Positions 23,831-32,016 of a DNA stretch of 38,925 nucleotides are shown here, piece after piece. Made by a program: the position numbers and the translations under genes. Numbering within the stretch: position 1 is the first letter of the stretch; every line of letters starts with the position of its first letter. Below the pieces are notes generated by a model that worked only from the letters and a program-made list of their open reading frames with translations, ran no database searches and was not told where the DNA came from. Source of the DNA: an uncultured SAR116 cluster alpha proteobacterium (GTDB taxonomy: Bacteria; Pseudomonadota; Alphaproteobacteria; Puniceispirillales; Puniceispirillaceae); NCBI GenBank assembly GCA_902518965.1, contig CABYIQ010000017.1, positions 1 to 38,925 on the forward strand, given 5' to 3'.

Positions 23831-24889
23831 TTAATTTGGCTTATACATACTTATTCGTGTCCAAGGAAAGCGCCAGAAGGGACATTCAGCTGGGTCAATT
23901 TGTTCGGCCTCTTGGAATGGAACTATTTCTATATCCACAAATCCAATGTCACTCAATAATTTTGGTATATCCATCTCAAAGAGAGGCCGCATAAACGGCT
24001 CGTTGTTCCGCCAGCTGTGGCCCTCAAATATGAATCGATCAAAGGAATCTCGCATTAACCAGAAATCAAGATGAACAGCTTTTCCACCAGGTTTTAGAAT
24101 CCGAAAAGTCTCTTTAAGCATCTCAATAATCGCACTTTTGGGCATTTCATGTAACAGCATTGTTGATGTAGCTAAATCGATTGTTTTATCTTCGCAACCC
24201 GTGCTTCTGGCATCAGCTTGTTTAAATTTTATGTTTATGGTTTGATTTTTTTGAGCTTCTGCCATCCCAAGTTTCAGACACGGCTCTGCAAGATCTATGG
24301 CGATAATTTTGCTGTTTGGTGCAAATTCAGCAATTGGACGAGTGGACTTTCCAAATCCACATCCCAGGTCTACAATTGTTCCGACCCATTTTTTCCGATC
24401 GTTTGGTTCAAAGAGTGTCTCTGCAAAACGGTAGTGTAAGTCTTTATGATTACTGCCCAGCAAAGGGGTTGTCGTTCTCGCACCCCGTTCATAAATAAAT
24501 CCGCCCACAGGATCAGACCAAACGCCACCAGGTTGCTGATGAACATCTACCTCCTGATAGTATTCAGGAAGCTGAAAATCTTCCGTTTTTTCAGGGTCAT
24601 CTCCGGTAAAATTGTCTACTAATGAATTACGGCGTTCTTTGTGAAAAGAATGAAGACCGTATGCTCCGCTATATTTGAGTTTCTGCAGATGGCGTTCACA
24701 GAATGCAAAAAACTTATAATCAGTTTCATCACCAATTAATTCATCAACATCGTCGACGTTCATTTTATCGCGCTTAACTTTATCAAGCGCTAGGAATTTT
24801 TCTCTGATTTGGGGGTAAAGAGATTGTGTCCATTCCATTTTCAGAGAAAGTATAAAGTCTTGTGAATTAACAAAGTCTCTCTCTAACAT
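23831..24889 (-). CDS. SAM-dependent methyltransferase with helical N-terminal domain (module A)
   Basis: The 352-residue protein has an N-terminal helical region of about 110 residues, a linker LPEYYQEVDVHQQPGG, then a class I methyltransferase core. Motif I is VDLGCGFGKS (about 173-182), motif II acidic Asp199 in IAIDLAEP, and a post-IV segment TSTMLLHEMP. AAAGGTAAG precedes the ATG. It is clearly paralogous to the methyltransferase at 30732-31799, sharing the YY...HxQPG linker, GxIYE, MLLHE and the PGG loop. It is preceded by the small helical protein and followed by the three-Cys pair. The methyl acceptor is unknown. Confidence 0.88.
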   Translation of the reverse strand: MLERDFVNSQDFILSLKMEWTQSLYPQIREKFLALDKVKRDKMNVDDVDELIGDETDYKFFAFCERHLQKLKYSGAYGLHSFHKERRNSLVDNFTGDDPEKTEDFQLPEYYQEVDVHQQPGGVWSDPVGGFIYERGARTTTPLLGSNHKDLHYRFAETLFEPNDRKKWVGTIVDLGCGFGKSTRPIAEFAPNSKIIAIDLAEPCLKLGMAEAQKNQTINIKFKQADARSTGCEDKTIDLATSTMLLHEMPKSAIIEMLKETFRILKPGGKAVHLDFWLMRDSFDRFIFEGHSWRNNEPFMRPLFEMDIPKLLSDIGFVDIEIVPFQEAEQIDPAECPFWRFPWTRISMYKPN

Positions 24890-24903
24890 TAGCTTACCTT
24901 TTG

Positions 24904-25236
24904 TTATTTAAATTTGCTCAATGTTTCTTCGTCTGGACTTTTTGAGGCAGTCTTACCTTTGAGCGTCTCCATTAATACAACAGAAAAGTTGGAAAGCATT
25001 TCTTGCCGGTTGGACCTTTCTTCATCTGTTGGCGGCGCGTCTATTTCATTTTTTGTGACAATATTATTTTTTGTCAGAAGTGTTTCTAGACGTTCTATCT
25101 GACACTTTGCTACCCATAGTTCATTAGCTAGAGCCATACTGAATGCAAGTATTCTATCTTGCGCTGGGTCATCGAAGAATGTCTGCTCATCTTTTTCAGA
25201 ACTTCTTCCGTCAGTAAATTTTGCTTCTTTTGACAT
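24904..25236 (-). CDS. Small helical protein, partner of the methyltransferase (module A)
   Basis: The 110-residue protein of no recognised family has an acidic tail-like N-terminus and a predicted helix over residues 26-56 (DRILAFSMALANELWVAKCQ then IERLETLL). A second helix covers residues 70-92. It aligns along the helices with the 88-residue protein at 30448-30714, which is also next to a methyltransferase paralogue. It ends 14 nt before the methyltransferase start, so the two are co-expressed. The heptad-like first helix suggests oligomerisation or binding to the methyltransferase N-terminal domain (inference). Confidence 0.72.
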   Translation of the reverse strand: MSKEAKFTDGRSSEKDEQTFFDDPAQDRILAFSMALANELWVAKCQIERLETLLTKNNIVTKNEIDAPPTDEERSNRQEMLSNFSVVLMETLKGKTASKSPDEETLSKFK

Positions 25237-25344
25237 TGATTAATAATTTTAAGTTTCTAGTCCACTATATTCGTTTGTTTCGACAGTCTCTTTAGCATGA
25301 GACGGCAAATTTCACTTGTCAATTAACATAAGGTTAGTAGATGA

Positions 25345-25369
25345 TTATCTTTTGTCCAAGACAAGATAA
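25345..25369. promoter_or_regulatory. Operator candidate TTATCTTTTGTC...GACAAGATAA (module A)
   Basis: TTATCTTTTGTC is followed by CAA and GACAAGATAA, an inverted repeat with two extra Ts in the left arm. It lies in the divergent gap between the small helical gene and the hydrolase. The identical 12-mer TTATCTTTTGTC occurs in the equivalent gap of module B, which argues for a shared regulator. Confidence 0.5.
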
Positions 25370-25417
25370 AGAAGCTTGTGACTGAGAGTGTGCCAAAAAT
25401 TTGATGCATTCGTGGAG

Positions 25418-26248
25418 ATGAAATTGAATGTAAAAAGAGGTTATGTAGAAACTTCCTTTGGGCAAATACATTTTCGCTACGCTGGCGATAAATCAAACCC
25501 GGCTATCTCAATCTTTCATCCCTCACCTGGTTCAGCTCGTCAGCTTCATTTTTTAATTGAAGCTCTTTCAAAAAACTTTTTTGTCTATGCCCCTGATACC
25601 CCGGGAAATGGGTTGTCTGATCCTTTGAATAAAGAGGTTCCAGAAATAGAGGATTATGCTCATGTCCATTATCTTGCGCTGAAAAAGTTAAAAATTAATA
25701 AAACGCATTTATTTGGCTCACATACAGGTGCAAGCATAGCCGCTAGTATAGTCAAGATTGACCCAAAAATTGTAGACCGATTATTTTTAGATAGTGTTGG
25801 TTTGTACTCAAGCAGTGAAAGAAGCGCTCTTTTAAAAAACTATGCCCCAACGGTGAAAACAAAGATCACTGGAGAACACCTGCTTTGGACATGGAATTTT
25901 ATCCGAGATCAATGGTTATTTTGGCCTTGGTATGAACACAAAGCCAAAAATAGGCTAAATCGAGGACTGCCTGAACTGTCTTATTTGAACGATATGTGTG
26001 TTGATGTACTGCAAAGTTTGCAAACATATCACCTGTCTTATAGGGCTGCTTTTCGATTTAATAAGGAGGCATGTTTTAGAAGCATGAAATGCCCAACGAC
26101 TATTTCTTCAAGCAAAGACGATATGCTGTTCAAGTATTTTCCAAAGCTTCAAAAAATTATACCGAATTCCTCATCAATGATCCACGAAGGGTGGCAAGAT
26201 AAGAAATCCGCTTTAAAAACAGCTAAATTAATTTCTAGTGAAATATAG
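25418..26248 (+). CDS. Alpha/beta-hydrolase-fold protein with His at the nucleophile elbow (module A)
   Basis: I start at the ATG at 25418 (276 residues); the frame opens 30 nt earlier with GTG. The fold is evident from IFHPSPGSARQ (oxyanion-loop region), YAPDTPGNGLSD and LFGSHTGASIA. In the elbow G-x-Nuc-x-G the nucleophile position is His102. No C-terminal catalytic His in the usual GH context is seen (SMIHEGWQDKKS). It is a close paralogue of the protein at 35246-36079 and more distant from that at 32017-32832. It may be a non-hydrolytic lyase, isomerase or binding protein (inference). It is the first gene of the module A plus-strand operon. Confidence 0.85.
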   Translation: MKLNVKRGYVETSFGQIHFRYAGDKSNPAISIFHPSPGSARQLHFLIEALSKNFFVYAPDTPGNGLSDPLNKEVPEIEDYAHVHYLALKKLKINKTHLFGSHTGASIAASIVKIDPKIVDRLFLDSVGLYSSSERSALLKNYAPTVKTKITGEHLLWTWNFIRDQWLFWPWYEHKAKNRLNRGLPELSYLNDMCVDVLQSLQTYHLSYRAAFRFNKEACFRSMKCPTTISSSKDDMLFKYFPKLQKIIPNSSSMIHEGWQDKKSALKTAKLISSEI

Positions 26249-26298
26249 ATTTAAATGTTTTCACAAAAAATAAAAAAACATTCTTTAATTTTAAATTT

Positions 26299-26309
26299 AA
26301 AGGAGGTGA
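26299..26309 (+). promoter_or_regulatory. Full-length Shine-Dalgarno before the PhyH gene
   Basis: AAAGGAGGTGA is complementary to essentially the whole anti-Shine-Dalgarno of 16S rRNA and ends 4 nt before the ATG at 26314. It is the strongest ribosome site in the window and predicts high translation of the dioxygenase relative to its neighbours. Confidence 0.75.
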
Positions 26310-26313
26310 AATT

Positions 26314-27153
26314 ATGGGAAAGTTGTTAAGTCAAAAACAAATCAATGAATATGAACGTGATGGATTTATATGTCCAATTGATGTTCTCTCAGAGGACGAG
26401 CTTCTAACTTGTAATTTAGGTATAGAAAAATTTGAGAGAGATAACGGTGAGGAAATTGATTTTCCCTATAAATCCAGATGTCACCAAATTTTCTCTTGGG
26501 CGGATCATTTAGTACACCACCCTAAAATTTTGGATGCTGTGGAAGATGTTGTTGGTCCAAACATCCTTTGTTACCATGCAACATTATGGGTTAAGCCAGC
26601 GAAGTCAAAAGCATTCGTCCGCTGGCATCAGGACGGAACTTATTTTTTTCTAGACCCGGCTCTTCATGTTACAGCTTGGGTCGCTCTTACTATTGCAGAT
26701 GAAGAAGCTGGTTGTATGAAAGTAATTCCGGGCTCCCACAAAAATCAATTTCTAGAACATAATGATGATGATAGCCCAGAAAATTTAATTCCCAGAGGGC
26801 AGGGATTAGCAGAGGAAATCGATACTTCACGGGCAGTCAGCATGCCACTAAAAGCAGGTCAAATGTCACTCCATCATACAAAACTTTTTCATGCCTCATT
26901 CAATAATAACCGAGACGAGCGAAGGATTGGTTTTGGAATAAGTTATATACCGACTGAGGTTCAAGATATTGGGAAAACAAAAGCTCATGCTTTGCTGGTT
27001 AGAGGAGAAGACAGACATCGAAACTTTTTGTCAGAAATGCGGATGAAGGAAGAGGGCTCAGAAAGCCAAAAAACCTATCATACCTCTCTCATGCGACAGT
27101 TTCGAAAAAGGCAAGATGATGGAGCTAAATATTCAAAATTCAGGATGGAATAG
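26314..27153 (+). CDS. Phytanoyl-CoA dioxygenase (PhyH) family Fe(II)/2-oxoglutarate oxygenase
   Basis: The 279-residue protein carries the metal-binding facial triad: His105 and Asp107 in RWHQDGTYFF, and distal His193 in LFHASFNNN. Arg203/204 in DERRIGFG probably binds 2-oxoglutarate. GCMKVIPGSHK near residue 133 is a strong PhyH signature. It should hydroxylate a small soluble substrate using O2 and 2-oxoglutarate, in the cytoplasm. It is preceded by the pseudo-hydrolase and followed by the AMDase-like gene on the same strand, so it may introduce a hydroxyl group in the same pathway. The substrate is unknown. Confidence 0.92.
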   Translation: MGKLLSQKQINEYERDGFICPIDVLSEDELLTCNLGIEKFERDNGEEIDFPYKSRCHQIFSWADHLVHHPKILDAVEDVVGPNILCYHATLWVKPAKSKAFVRWHQDGTYFFLDPALHVTAWVALTIADEEAGCMKVIPGSHKNQFLEHNDDDSPENLIPRGQGLAEEIDTSRAVSMPLKAGQMSLHHTKLFHASFNNNRDERRIGFGISYIPTEVQDIGKTKAHALLVRGEDRHRNFLSEMRMKEEGSESQKTYHTSLMRQFRKRQDDGAKYSKFRME

Positions 27154-27228
27154 TCTGAAATATCGATTAATTTTGCTGGTTTCATTTCCTGCTTTGAGTC
27201 TGTGGCTTCCTGGAAAATTAGGGTGGTT

Positions 27229-27993
27229 ATGATGAATGATTATGGGAAAAAAGGGCTAATTGGTGTTTTAACTCCGCAGGCTAATACAACCGTCGAACCA
27301 GAGGTCTGGACATTGTTACCAACAGGATGGTCGTTAATAAACACCCGCCTTACTTCAAAGAGAAAAACAATAGAAAGTCGCTTGGTTGATTACACAAAAA
27401 ACTTTGAGAAAACCGCTGAACAATTCGGGAATGCTCCCATAAATATAATCGCTTCGGCATGCACGGGAGCCTCTTATCTTATAGGACAAAAGGCAGAGTT
27501 AGAAATAAAAAATGAGATGGAAAATAGATATAAAGTTCCTTTTGTCACAGCCGCTTTAGCAACCGTTAATGCTCTAAGAGACCTAGATGTAAAAAAAATA
27601 TCTTTACTCTCACCTTATCCAGATACTTTAACAAAAGCTTCAGTTGATTATTGGCAGGGGCACAATTTTGAAGTTGTTTCAATCTCAGGCCCAAAACTTG
27701 AGACTGAGGAGTTTCACCCAATTTACGCAATGGCTGGTAGCGGTGTTTTACAAGCTTATAGAGAATTATCTGATTCTGCCTCAGATGTTGTTGTGATGAT
27801 GGGTACTGGTATGTCAACACTCACATCTTTATATCAGGGCCAAAAAGAAAATTTGAAGGTAGCATTTTCGTGTAACTCTGCTCTTGTTTGGAGTTGTTGT
27901 AAAAAGCACGCTCCAAGTGAGACACCTTCAATGGAAACATGGATTAAGTCGATGAGCTGGAAGAAAAAATACGATTTTTTGATAGGTTTATGA
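27229..27993 (+). CDS. Arylmalonate decarboxylase/maleate isomerase-like protein
   Basis: Tandem ATGs at 27229 and 27232 follow AGGGTGG, so the true start is here rather than at a GTG 27 nt upstream (254 residues). The superfamily is clear from GLIGVLTPQANTTVEPE and ASACTGASYLIG with Cys78 at the first catalytic position. The second position, in VVMMGTGMSTL, is Gly192 instead of Cys. Maleate isomerases keep both Cys, and bacterial AMDase keeps only the second, so this first-Cys-only form differs from both. Cofactor-free isomerisation or decarboxylation of an unsaturated or malonate-type acid is plausible (inference). Confidence 0.85.
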   Translation: MMNDYGKKGLIGVLTPQANTTVEPEVWTLLPTGWSLINTRLTSKRKTIESRLVDYTKNFEKTAEQFGNAPINIIASACTGASYLIGQKAELEIKNEMENRYKVPFVTAALATVNALRDLDVKKISLLSPYPDTLTKASVDYWQGHNFEVVSISGPKLETEEFHPIYAMAGSGVLQAYRELSDSASDVVVMMGTGMSTLTSLYQGQKENLKVAFSCNSALVWSCCKKHAPSETPSMETWIKSMSWKKKYDFLIGL

Positions 27994-28068
27994 GTTTAAG
28001 ATGAGAGAGTTATGTGATTTTAGGTCATAGTAAATAGAAATTAAATAATTATGGTTGAGGAAAAAAAG

Positions 28069-28758
28069 ATGGGACAGGGAATTTACATCACAGTCGTTGA
28101 AGGAAAGGGTGATAACGATAAAGTCTCCGCCTATCACGTTGCTCCAAAGCAATCACAACCAAAGGGCGGCATTGTGCTTTTACAAGAAATTTTTGGCGTC
28201 AATGAATATATCCGAGAAGTTTGTGATCATTATGCAGAAAAAGGTTGGGAAGTGATCGCCCCTTCATTGTTTGATAGAGAAAGTCAAAAAATAGAACTTA
28301 ATTATGATGCTGATGGCGTAGAGCAGGGCCGCGCTCTGAAAGATTCAGTGGATTCTTTTTCCGAGAACGATATTGCTGCTTGTTGCAATCATTTTATGAG
28401 TGGCTTGAAGCTTGCCGTTGTAGGCTATTGTTGGGGGGGATCATTAGCCTGGCGTGTGGCTTGTCGTAGCCCAAGGTTTGACGCGGCAGTTTGTTATTAT
28501 GGAGGAGAAATACCGTCGCTCTCATCCGAAAAACCTCATTGTCCAGTTCAGGCTCACTTTGGTCTACAAGATTCTACCATTCCAATTTCAGATGTTGAAA
28601 ATTTTATCAGTTTGAGGCCTGAGGTGAAAACATACATATATAATGCCGATCACGGTTTTAGTTGCCATCATCGAAAACAATATCATCAATCAAGCTCGAA
28701 TTTAGCACAAGAGCGTGTTGATGAGTTTCTTAGCCGGCATATTCAAAATACAAATTAA
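28069..28758 (+). CDS. Dienelactone hydrolase family protein
   Basis: GAGG lies 8 nt before the ATG at 28069, which is preferred over an in-frame ATG 18 nt upstream (229 residues). The complete DLH triad is visible: Cys121 in GYCWGG, Asp168 in FGLQDSTIP and His195 in ADHGFS, plus Glu40 in LLQEIFGV that orients the Cys in known DLHs. It should hydrolyse an ester or lactone such as an enol-lactone. Notably it is the only alpha/beta-hydrolase in the window with an intact catalytic set. It lies between the AMDase-like gene and the SDR. Confidence 0.92.
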   Translation: MGQGIYITVVEGKGDNDKVSAYHVAPKQSQPKGGIVLLQEIFGVNEYIREVCDHYAEKGWEVIAPSLFDRESQKIELNYDADGVEQGRALKDSVDSFSENDIAACCNHFMSGLKLAVVGYCWGGSLAWRVACRSPRFDAAVCYYGGEIPSLSSEKPHCPVQAHFGLQDSTIPISDVENFISLRPEVKTYIYNADHGFSCHHRKQYHQSSSNLAQERVDEFLSRHIQNTN

Positions 28759-28874
28759 ATTTTGCAATCTGGAGTACAGCAATTTGTGCTTTTTGCAAAA
28801 CTCAGTTTCAGAGCCTCAACAGATTCATTAATAAGAAGCGTTTTCAGTGACCGAAAGATAGAGGATTGTGTAAA

Positions 28875-29621
28875 ATGCCAGAATATAAAACCGCGCTGGT
28901 AACAGGCGCACAAAAAGGCATTGGAGCGGCTATAGCTAAAGCCTTAATTAATGAGGGAGTGAATGTTGTTTTGAATTATCTGGATGATGATAGCACAGTG
29001 TCATCCTTAGTAAGAGAAGCAACAGATAAGGGATTGAAGGCCGAGGCAGTTAAGGCTAACGTCGCCAATCGGTCAGAAGTTGTGAACTTAATAGATGTAG
29101 CCGAAAGATTTGGGGGGCTAGACTATGCAGTGAGCAACGCTGCTATTTATCCAAGAACACCACTTTTGGATATCACGGAAGAAGAATGGAAAGAGGTTTT
29201 AGACGTTAATTTGAACGGCTGTTTTTTCACTTTACAGGCAGCAGCCCGCAGCATGATAGCTAAGGGTAATGGAGGCTCTATTCTTACAATTTCTTCTGGC
29301 GCAGCATTTAAAGGAGCGGCGAAAGGTGCGCATTACAGCGCAAGCAAAAGTGGGTTATTTGGTCTAACAAAATCAGCCGCACTCGAACTAGCCTCTCATA
29401 ATATCCGTGCTAATGTAATCGCACCAGGTTTGGTGGATACTGATCAACCTCGAGGTGAATTTAGTAACGAAGATATGGAACGGATATGGAAAACATTGCC
29501 GCTGGCTGGTAAAACCGAGCCTTCTGATATCGCTGACCTAGCCATCTTTTTGTTATCTGGTAAAGCTAGTCGCATCACAGGTCAGATTCTCCATGTGAAT
29601 GGTGGCGGTCTGATGCCCTAA
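28875..29621 (+). CDS. Short-chain dehydrogenase/reductase (module A)
   Basis: The start at ATG 28875 follows GAGG by 10 nt (248 residues). It shows TGAQKGIGAAIA for the cofactor, SNAAIYP in the NNAG position, LTISSGAA carrying the catalytic Ser, HYSASKSGLFG with the Tyr/Lys pair, and a C-terminal ITGQILHVNGGG. It is a classical NAD(P)-dependent SDR, not closely similar to the one at 15317. A 116-nt gap separates it from the DLH gene, with no strong terminator visible. It is probably the last gene of the module A operon. Confidence 0.92.
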   Translation: MPEYKTALVTGAQKGIGAAIAKALINEGVNVVLNYLDDDSTVSSLVREATDKGLKAEAVKANVANRSEVVNLIDVAERFGGLDYAVSNAAIYPRTPLLDITEEEWKEVLDVNLNGCFFTLQAAARSMIAKGNGGSILTISSGAAFKGAAKGAHYSASKSGLFGLTKSAALELASHNIRANVIAPGLVDTDQPRGEFSNEDMERIWKTLPLAGKTEPSDIADLAIFLLSGKASRITGQILHVNGGGLMP

Positions 29622-29634
29622 TAATCGTTTGCCT

Positions 29635-30435
29635 CTAAAGCGTTTCATCCCTCCCGATGATTTGACTGTGCACCATTTTTGAACGATTCTTTGTCCATTT
29701 AATTGCATTACACCTTGCAGCACCAATCTTTTTAGGTTTGAGTGCGTTTAATTCAGGAGAAAACACGTTTAATTCGCCTTGGCCAAATTTTGCATGTTCT
29801 ATTGAGATATCAGACATATGTGACTGAAATATTTCAACTGTTCTATTTAGGTTCGTTGGATCTGGTATTATTCGCATAGTGTAGAAAGTTGAAAAAGCCG
29901 GCACGCTTCGGTCAAAATTTTCTCGATTATCTACTTCCATGGTTAATGATAGGACTGGCCCGTTTTTGCGCTGAACCTTTCCAGTAAATCGGTCACCAAC
30001 TCGCGCTCCATAAACTGGGTCAGGTGGAGTTATCCAGATTTTAGCGTCTAGTTGTGGCCAACCAAACATTTCCCGACCCACGGTAATTTCTTCAGCTGAA
30101 TCACAATATAAAAAAGGATCATAAAACCCTTCCACACCTTCAAATTGAACTGCCAGAGCTACCACTGCTTCTCGCACTAGACACCGCTCTGGATGACGAG
30201 CGGCAAAATCAGTCCCAAAACCAATATCACAGATTAGCTCGTGAATTGTAAAACGCACTGGAGAATCTGGAATTATGGTCAGAGGTTTTGGGACGAGTTT
30301 AGCTATTGCACTCTGATCACAGTCAACAATTAAGGTAACAGAACGCCCACTAAAATTCCAAGGAGGGGGGCCGTACAAACTGGATTGCCCAGTTGGATCC
30401 AATGGCGCTGAAAATCCTTTAAGAGTGCCAGTCAT
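29635..30435 (-). CDS. Acetoacetate decarboxylase-fold protein lacking the Schiff-base Lys
   Basis: The 266-residue protein fits the acetoacetate decarboxylase superfamily: early LYGPPPWNFSGRSVTLIVDC, the EAVVALAVQFEGVEGFYDPF block and GREMFGWPQLDAKI. In acetoacetate decarboxylases the last motif reads GFPKK or similar, and its Lys forms the Schiff base; here Gln128-Leu129 replace both Lys. Decarboxylation through an imine is therefore unlikely and another activity or a binding role must be considered. It is the last gene of the minus-strand unit methyltransferase, small helical protein, ADC-like, starting 12 nt after the small protein's stop. Confidence 0.85.
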   Translation of the reverse strand: MTGTLKGFSAPLDPTGQSSLYGPPPWNFSGRSVTLIVDCDQSAIAKLVPKPLTIIPDSPVRFTIHELICDIGFGTDFAARHPERCLVREAVVALAVQFEGVEGFYDPFLYCDSAEEITVGREMFGWPQLDAKIWITPPDPVYGARVGDRFTGKVQRKNGPVLSLTMEVDNRENFDRSVPAFSTFYTMRIIPDPTNLNRTVEIFQSHMSDISIEHAKFGQGELNVFSPELNALKPKKIGAARCNAIKWTKNRSKMVHSQIIGRDETL

Positions 30436-30447
30436 TCCAGTTTGCTT

Positions 30448-30714
30448 TTAACCACTGGGAGTGGGTGACGCCATTGCCGCGAAAACCCTAGCAACAAATT
30501 CATCGCGTTCCGCAAGCCTATATTCATCATAGGTAGCTGCTTCGACAGGTTCATCTAATCTGGAGAGGTCTGCACCAGTTTTTGCCAGAATATCCTCCAG
30601 AAGTTTTTGCCTATCCCGCATTGCATAAACCTCAGTCGCTAGCGCTAGCACCACACGCATCAGGTCTGATTTTGATACAGCTTCAAAATAATCAATTTTT
30701 GGAGAGACGGACAT
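30448..30714 (-). CDS. Small helical protein, paralogue of the module A partner (module B)
   Basis: The start is ATG 30714 (88 residues, MSVSPKIDYFEA) with AGGGG upstream; the frame also opens at a GTG 9 nt earlier. One long helix covers residues 16-46 (DLMRVVLALATEVYAMRDRQ then KLLEDILAK) and a second covers residues 63-82. It aligns with the 110-residue protein at 24904-25236 (ALATEV against ALANEL, LLEDIL against LETLL). It lies 17 nt after the methyltransferase stop, whereas in module A the small gene comes first. Recurrence next to both methyltransferases supports a functional pair. Confidence 0.72.
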   Translation of the reverse strand: MSVSPKIDYFEAVSKSDLMRVVLALATEVYAMRDRQKLLEDILAKTGADLSRLDEPVEAATYDEYRLAERDEFVARVFAAMASPTPSG

Positions 30715-30731
30715 TTTTCTCACCCCTGCTG

Positions 30732-31799
30732 TTATGGCTTATGACCGATTGTTACATGATAGCGGAATTTTCCCATATAATTGCCCTTTGCTCCGCCCCA
30801 TTCAGAGTGAGCCTCTGTCATCTTTGCTTTCAACCCTGCATCCTGATAGGCCTGTATTAAATCCATTTCGTGATAGTCGCGCCAAAATGGTTCTCCGTTA
30901 TGCTCAGTATCCCAGTCCATCAAAAACGCACTCAGTGGGTCAAGGCTGTCATAGCTGGGCAACTCAAGATTCGCTAATACGCCACCGGGGGCTAATACAC
31001 GTGCGGCTTCATTAACTATATTGGTTACCGCCTTTGTTGGCACCTCATGAAGCAGCAGCATACAAAAAACCAGGTCGAAATGACCGTCAGGGAAATCCAT
31101 ATCCTCTGCATTCATTTGGCTGAAATGCATCGGCTTTCCATTTTCCACTGCTCGGTGTCGAGCATATTTTAACATTGGGGCTGCTAGATCAATTCCCCAA
31201 TGTTCTGCGTCTGGTAAAGCATTCATTATGGGATAGCTTTTGTAGGCTGGTCCGCATCCCATATATAGCACCCGTTTGAAAGGTTGGTCTGGAAGCACGC
31301 TAACCAGAGCCCTTCCCATCTCATCTCCAGCTTTGCCGTATCGATGCATTGTATAGGTTGCTACACCTACCTCATAAATTGGGCCGGCTATACTATTTTT
31401 ATGAAAATTACCAGGCTGAAGATGAAATTCATTATTTTCGTAATAATCAGGCATAGGTAGATTTGAGTTTAGTGTAAGTGAGCCTGGGTCTTGGTAATCG
31501 CTATCTAGCTGTTTTTCTATTTCCGTCTTGCGCTCGTCAAGACCAAAAATTACTTCCCGCCACATAGCTTCCTGACTTAGACGCTGTAAACCACGTGATG
31601 TCTGATAAAGTGGGTCTGGACCAAATTTTTCCTGCATAAACTTGCTATCGCGTAGCTTGGATTCGTTTGGGTTTTCTGCATCACACCAATTTTCAAATTC
31701 CTGCCTCAAAGAAGGCATTATCTGCCCTGCAATATAGACCTTTAGACCCTCTACTAAATCTAGGCGCGCTTGACGCTCGCGGCTTAGGCGCAAATCCAT
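30732..31799 (-). CDS. SAM-dependent methyltransferase with helical N-terminal domain (module B)
   Basis: The start at ATG 31799 has GGGAG 8 nt upstream; an earlier TTG at 31835 is not needed (355 residues). An N-terminal helical domain of about 115 residues is followed by the linker PMPDYYENNEFHLQPGN and a methyltransferase core. Motif I is LYMGCGPAYKS (about 178-188), the acidic Asp lies in GIDLAAP, and FCMLLLHEVP and a PGGVL loop follow. It is paralogous to the methyltransferase at 23831-24889, with similarity extending through the N-terminal domain. It is divergent from the hydrolase at 32017, the same arrangement as in module A. The acceptor is unknown. Confidence 0.88.
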   Translation of the reverse strand: MDLRLSRERQARLDLVEGLKVYIAGQIMPSLRQEFENWCDAENPNESKLRDSKFMQEKFGPDPLYQTSRGLQRLSQEAMWREVIFGLDERKTEIEKQLDSDYQDPGSLTLNSNLPMPDYYENNEFHLQPGNFHKNSIAGPIYEVGVATYTMHRYGKAGDEMGRALVSVLPDQPFKRVLYMGCGPAYKSYPIMNALPDAEHWGIDLAAPMLKYARHRAVENGKPMHFSQMNAEDMDFPDGHFDLVFCMLLLHEVPTKAVTNIVNEAARVLAPGGVLANLELPSYDSLDPLSAFLMDWDTEHNGEPFWRDYHEMDLIQAYQDAGLKAKMTEAHSEWGGAKGNYMGKFRYHVTIGHKP

Positions 31800-31855
31800 T
31801 TTAATGCTCCCACTTCTGAAATACTTTTCTTCCAATCAAAAGTTTGCACCCCTTG

Positions 31856-31867
31856 TTATCTTTTGTC
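31856..31867. promoter_or_regulatory. TTATCTTTTGTC box (module B)
   Basis: This 12-mer is identical to the one at 25345-25356 and lies in the corresponding divergent gap between methyltransferase and hydrolase. Here no clean second arm follows (TAGTTTGGGC). It is a candidate operator for a regulator common to both modules. Confidence 0.45.
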
Positions 31868-31952
31868 TAGTTTGGGCAAATGCAACTGTCATGAATTAAA
31901 TTATCACATCTATTGTTTTTCCTGTTAGGTTCTATGCCTTTTCAATTGCCTC

Positions 31953-31974
31953 TTTTTCTATGCTAGACTTGCAA
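31953..31974 (+). promoter_or_regulatory. Promoter-like block TTTTTCTATGCTAGACTTGC (copy 1)
   Basis: TAGACT at 31964-31969 is the candidate -10. The surrounding stretch is nearly the same as that before the class II aldolase (32869-32890). Here the hydrolase ATG follows after about 40 nt of leader with a TAGGAGT ribosome site. The -35 is weak (TTCAAT at 31941-31946). Confidence 0.42.
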
Positions 31975-32016
31975 TAAAAAGCCTTCCTGTGCTGAAAAGT
32001 TTTAGGAGTAACGAAA

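Noticed and set aside
28759-28874. TTTTGCAA and TTTTTGCAAAA motifs between the DLH and SDR genes
   Set aside because: They resemble half-sites of the ABC operator but lack a symmetric partner at the right spacing; likely chance in AT-rich sequence.
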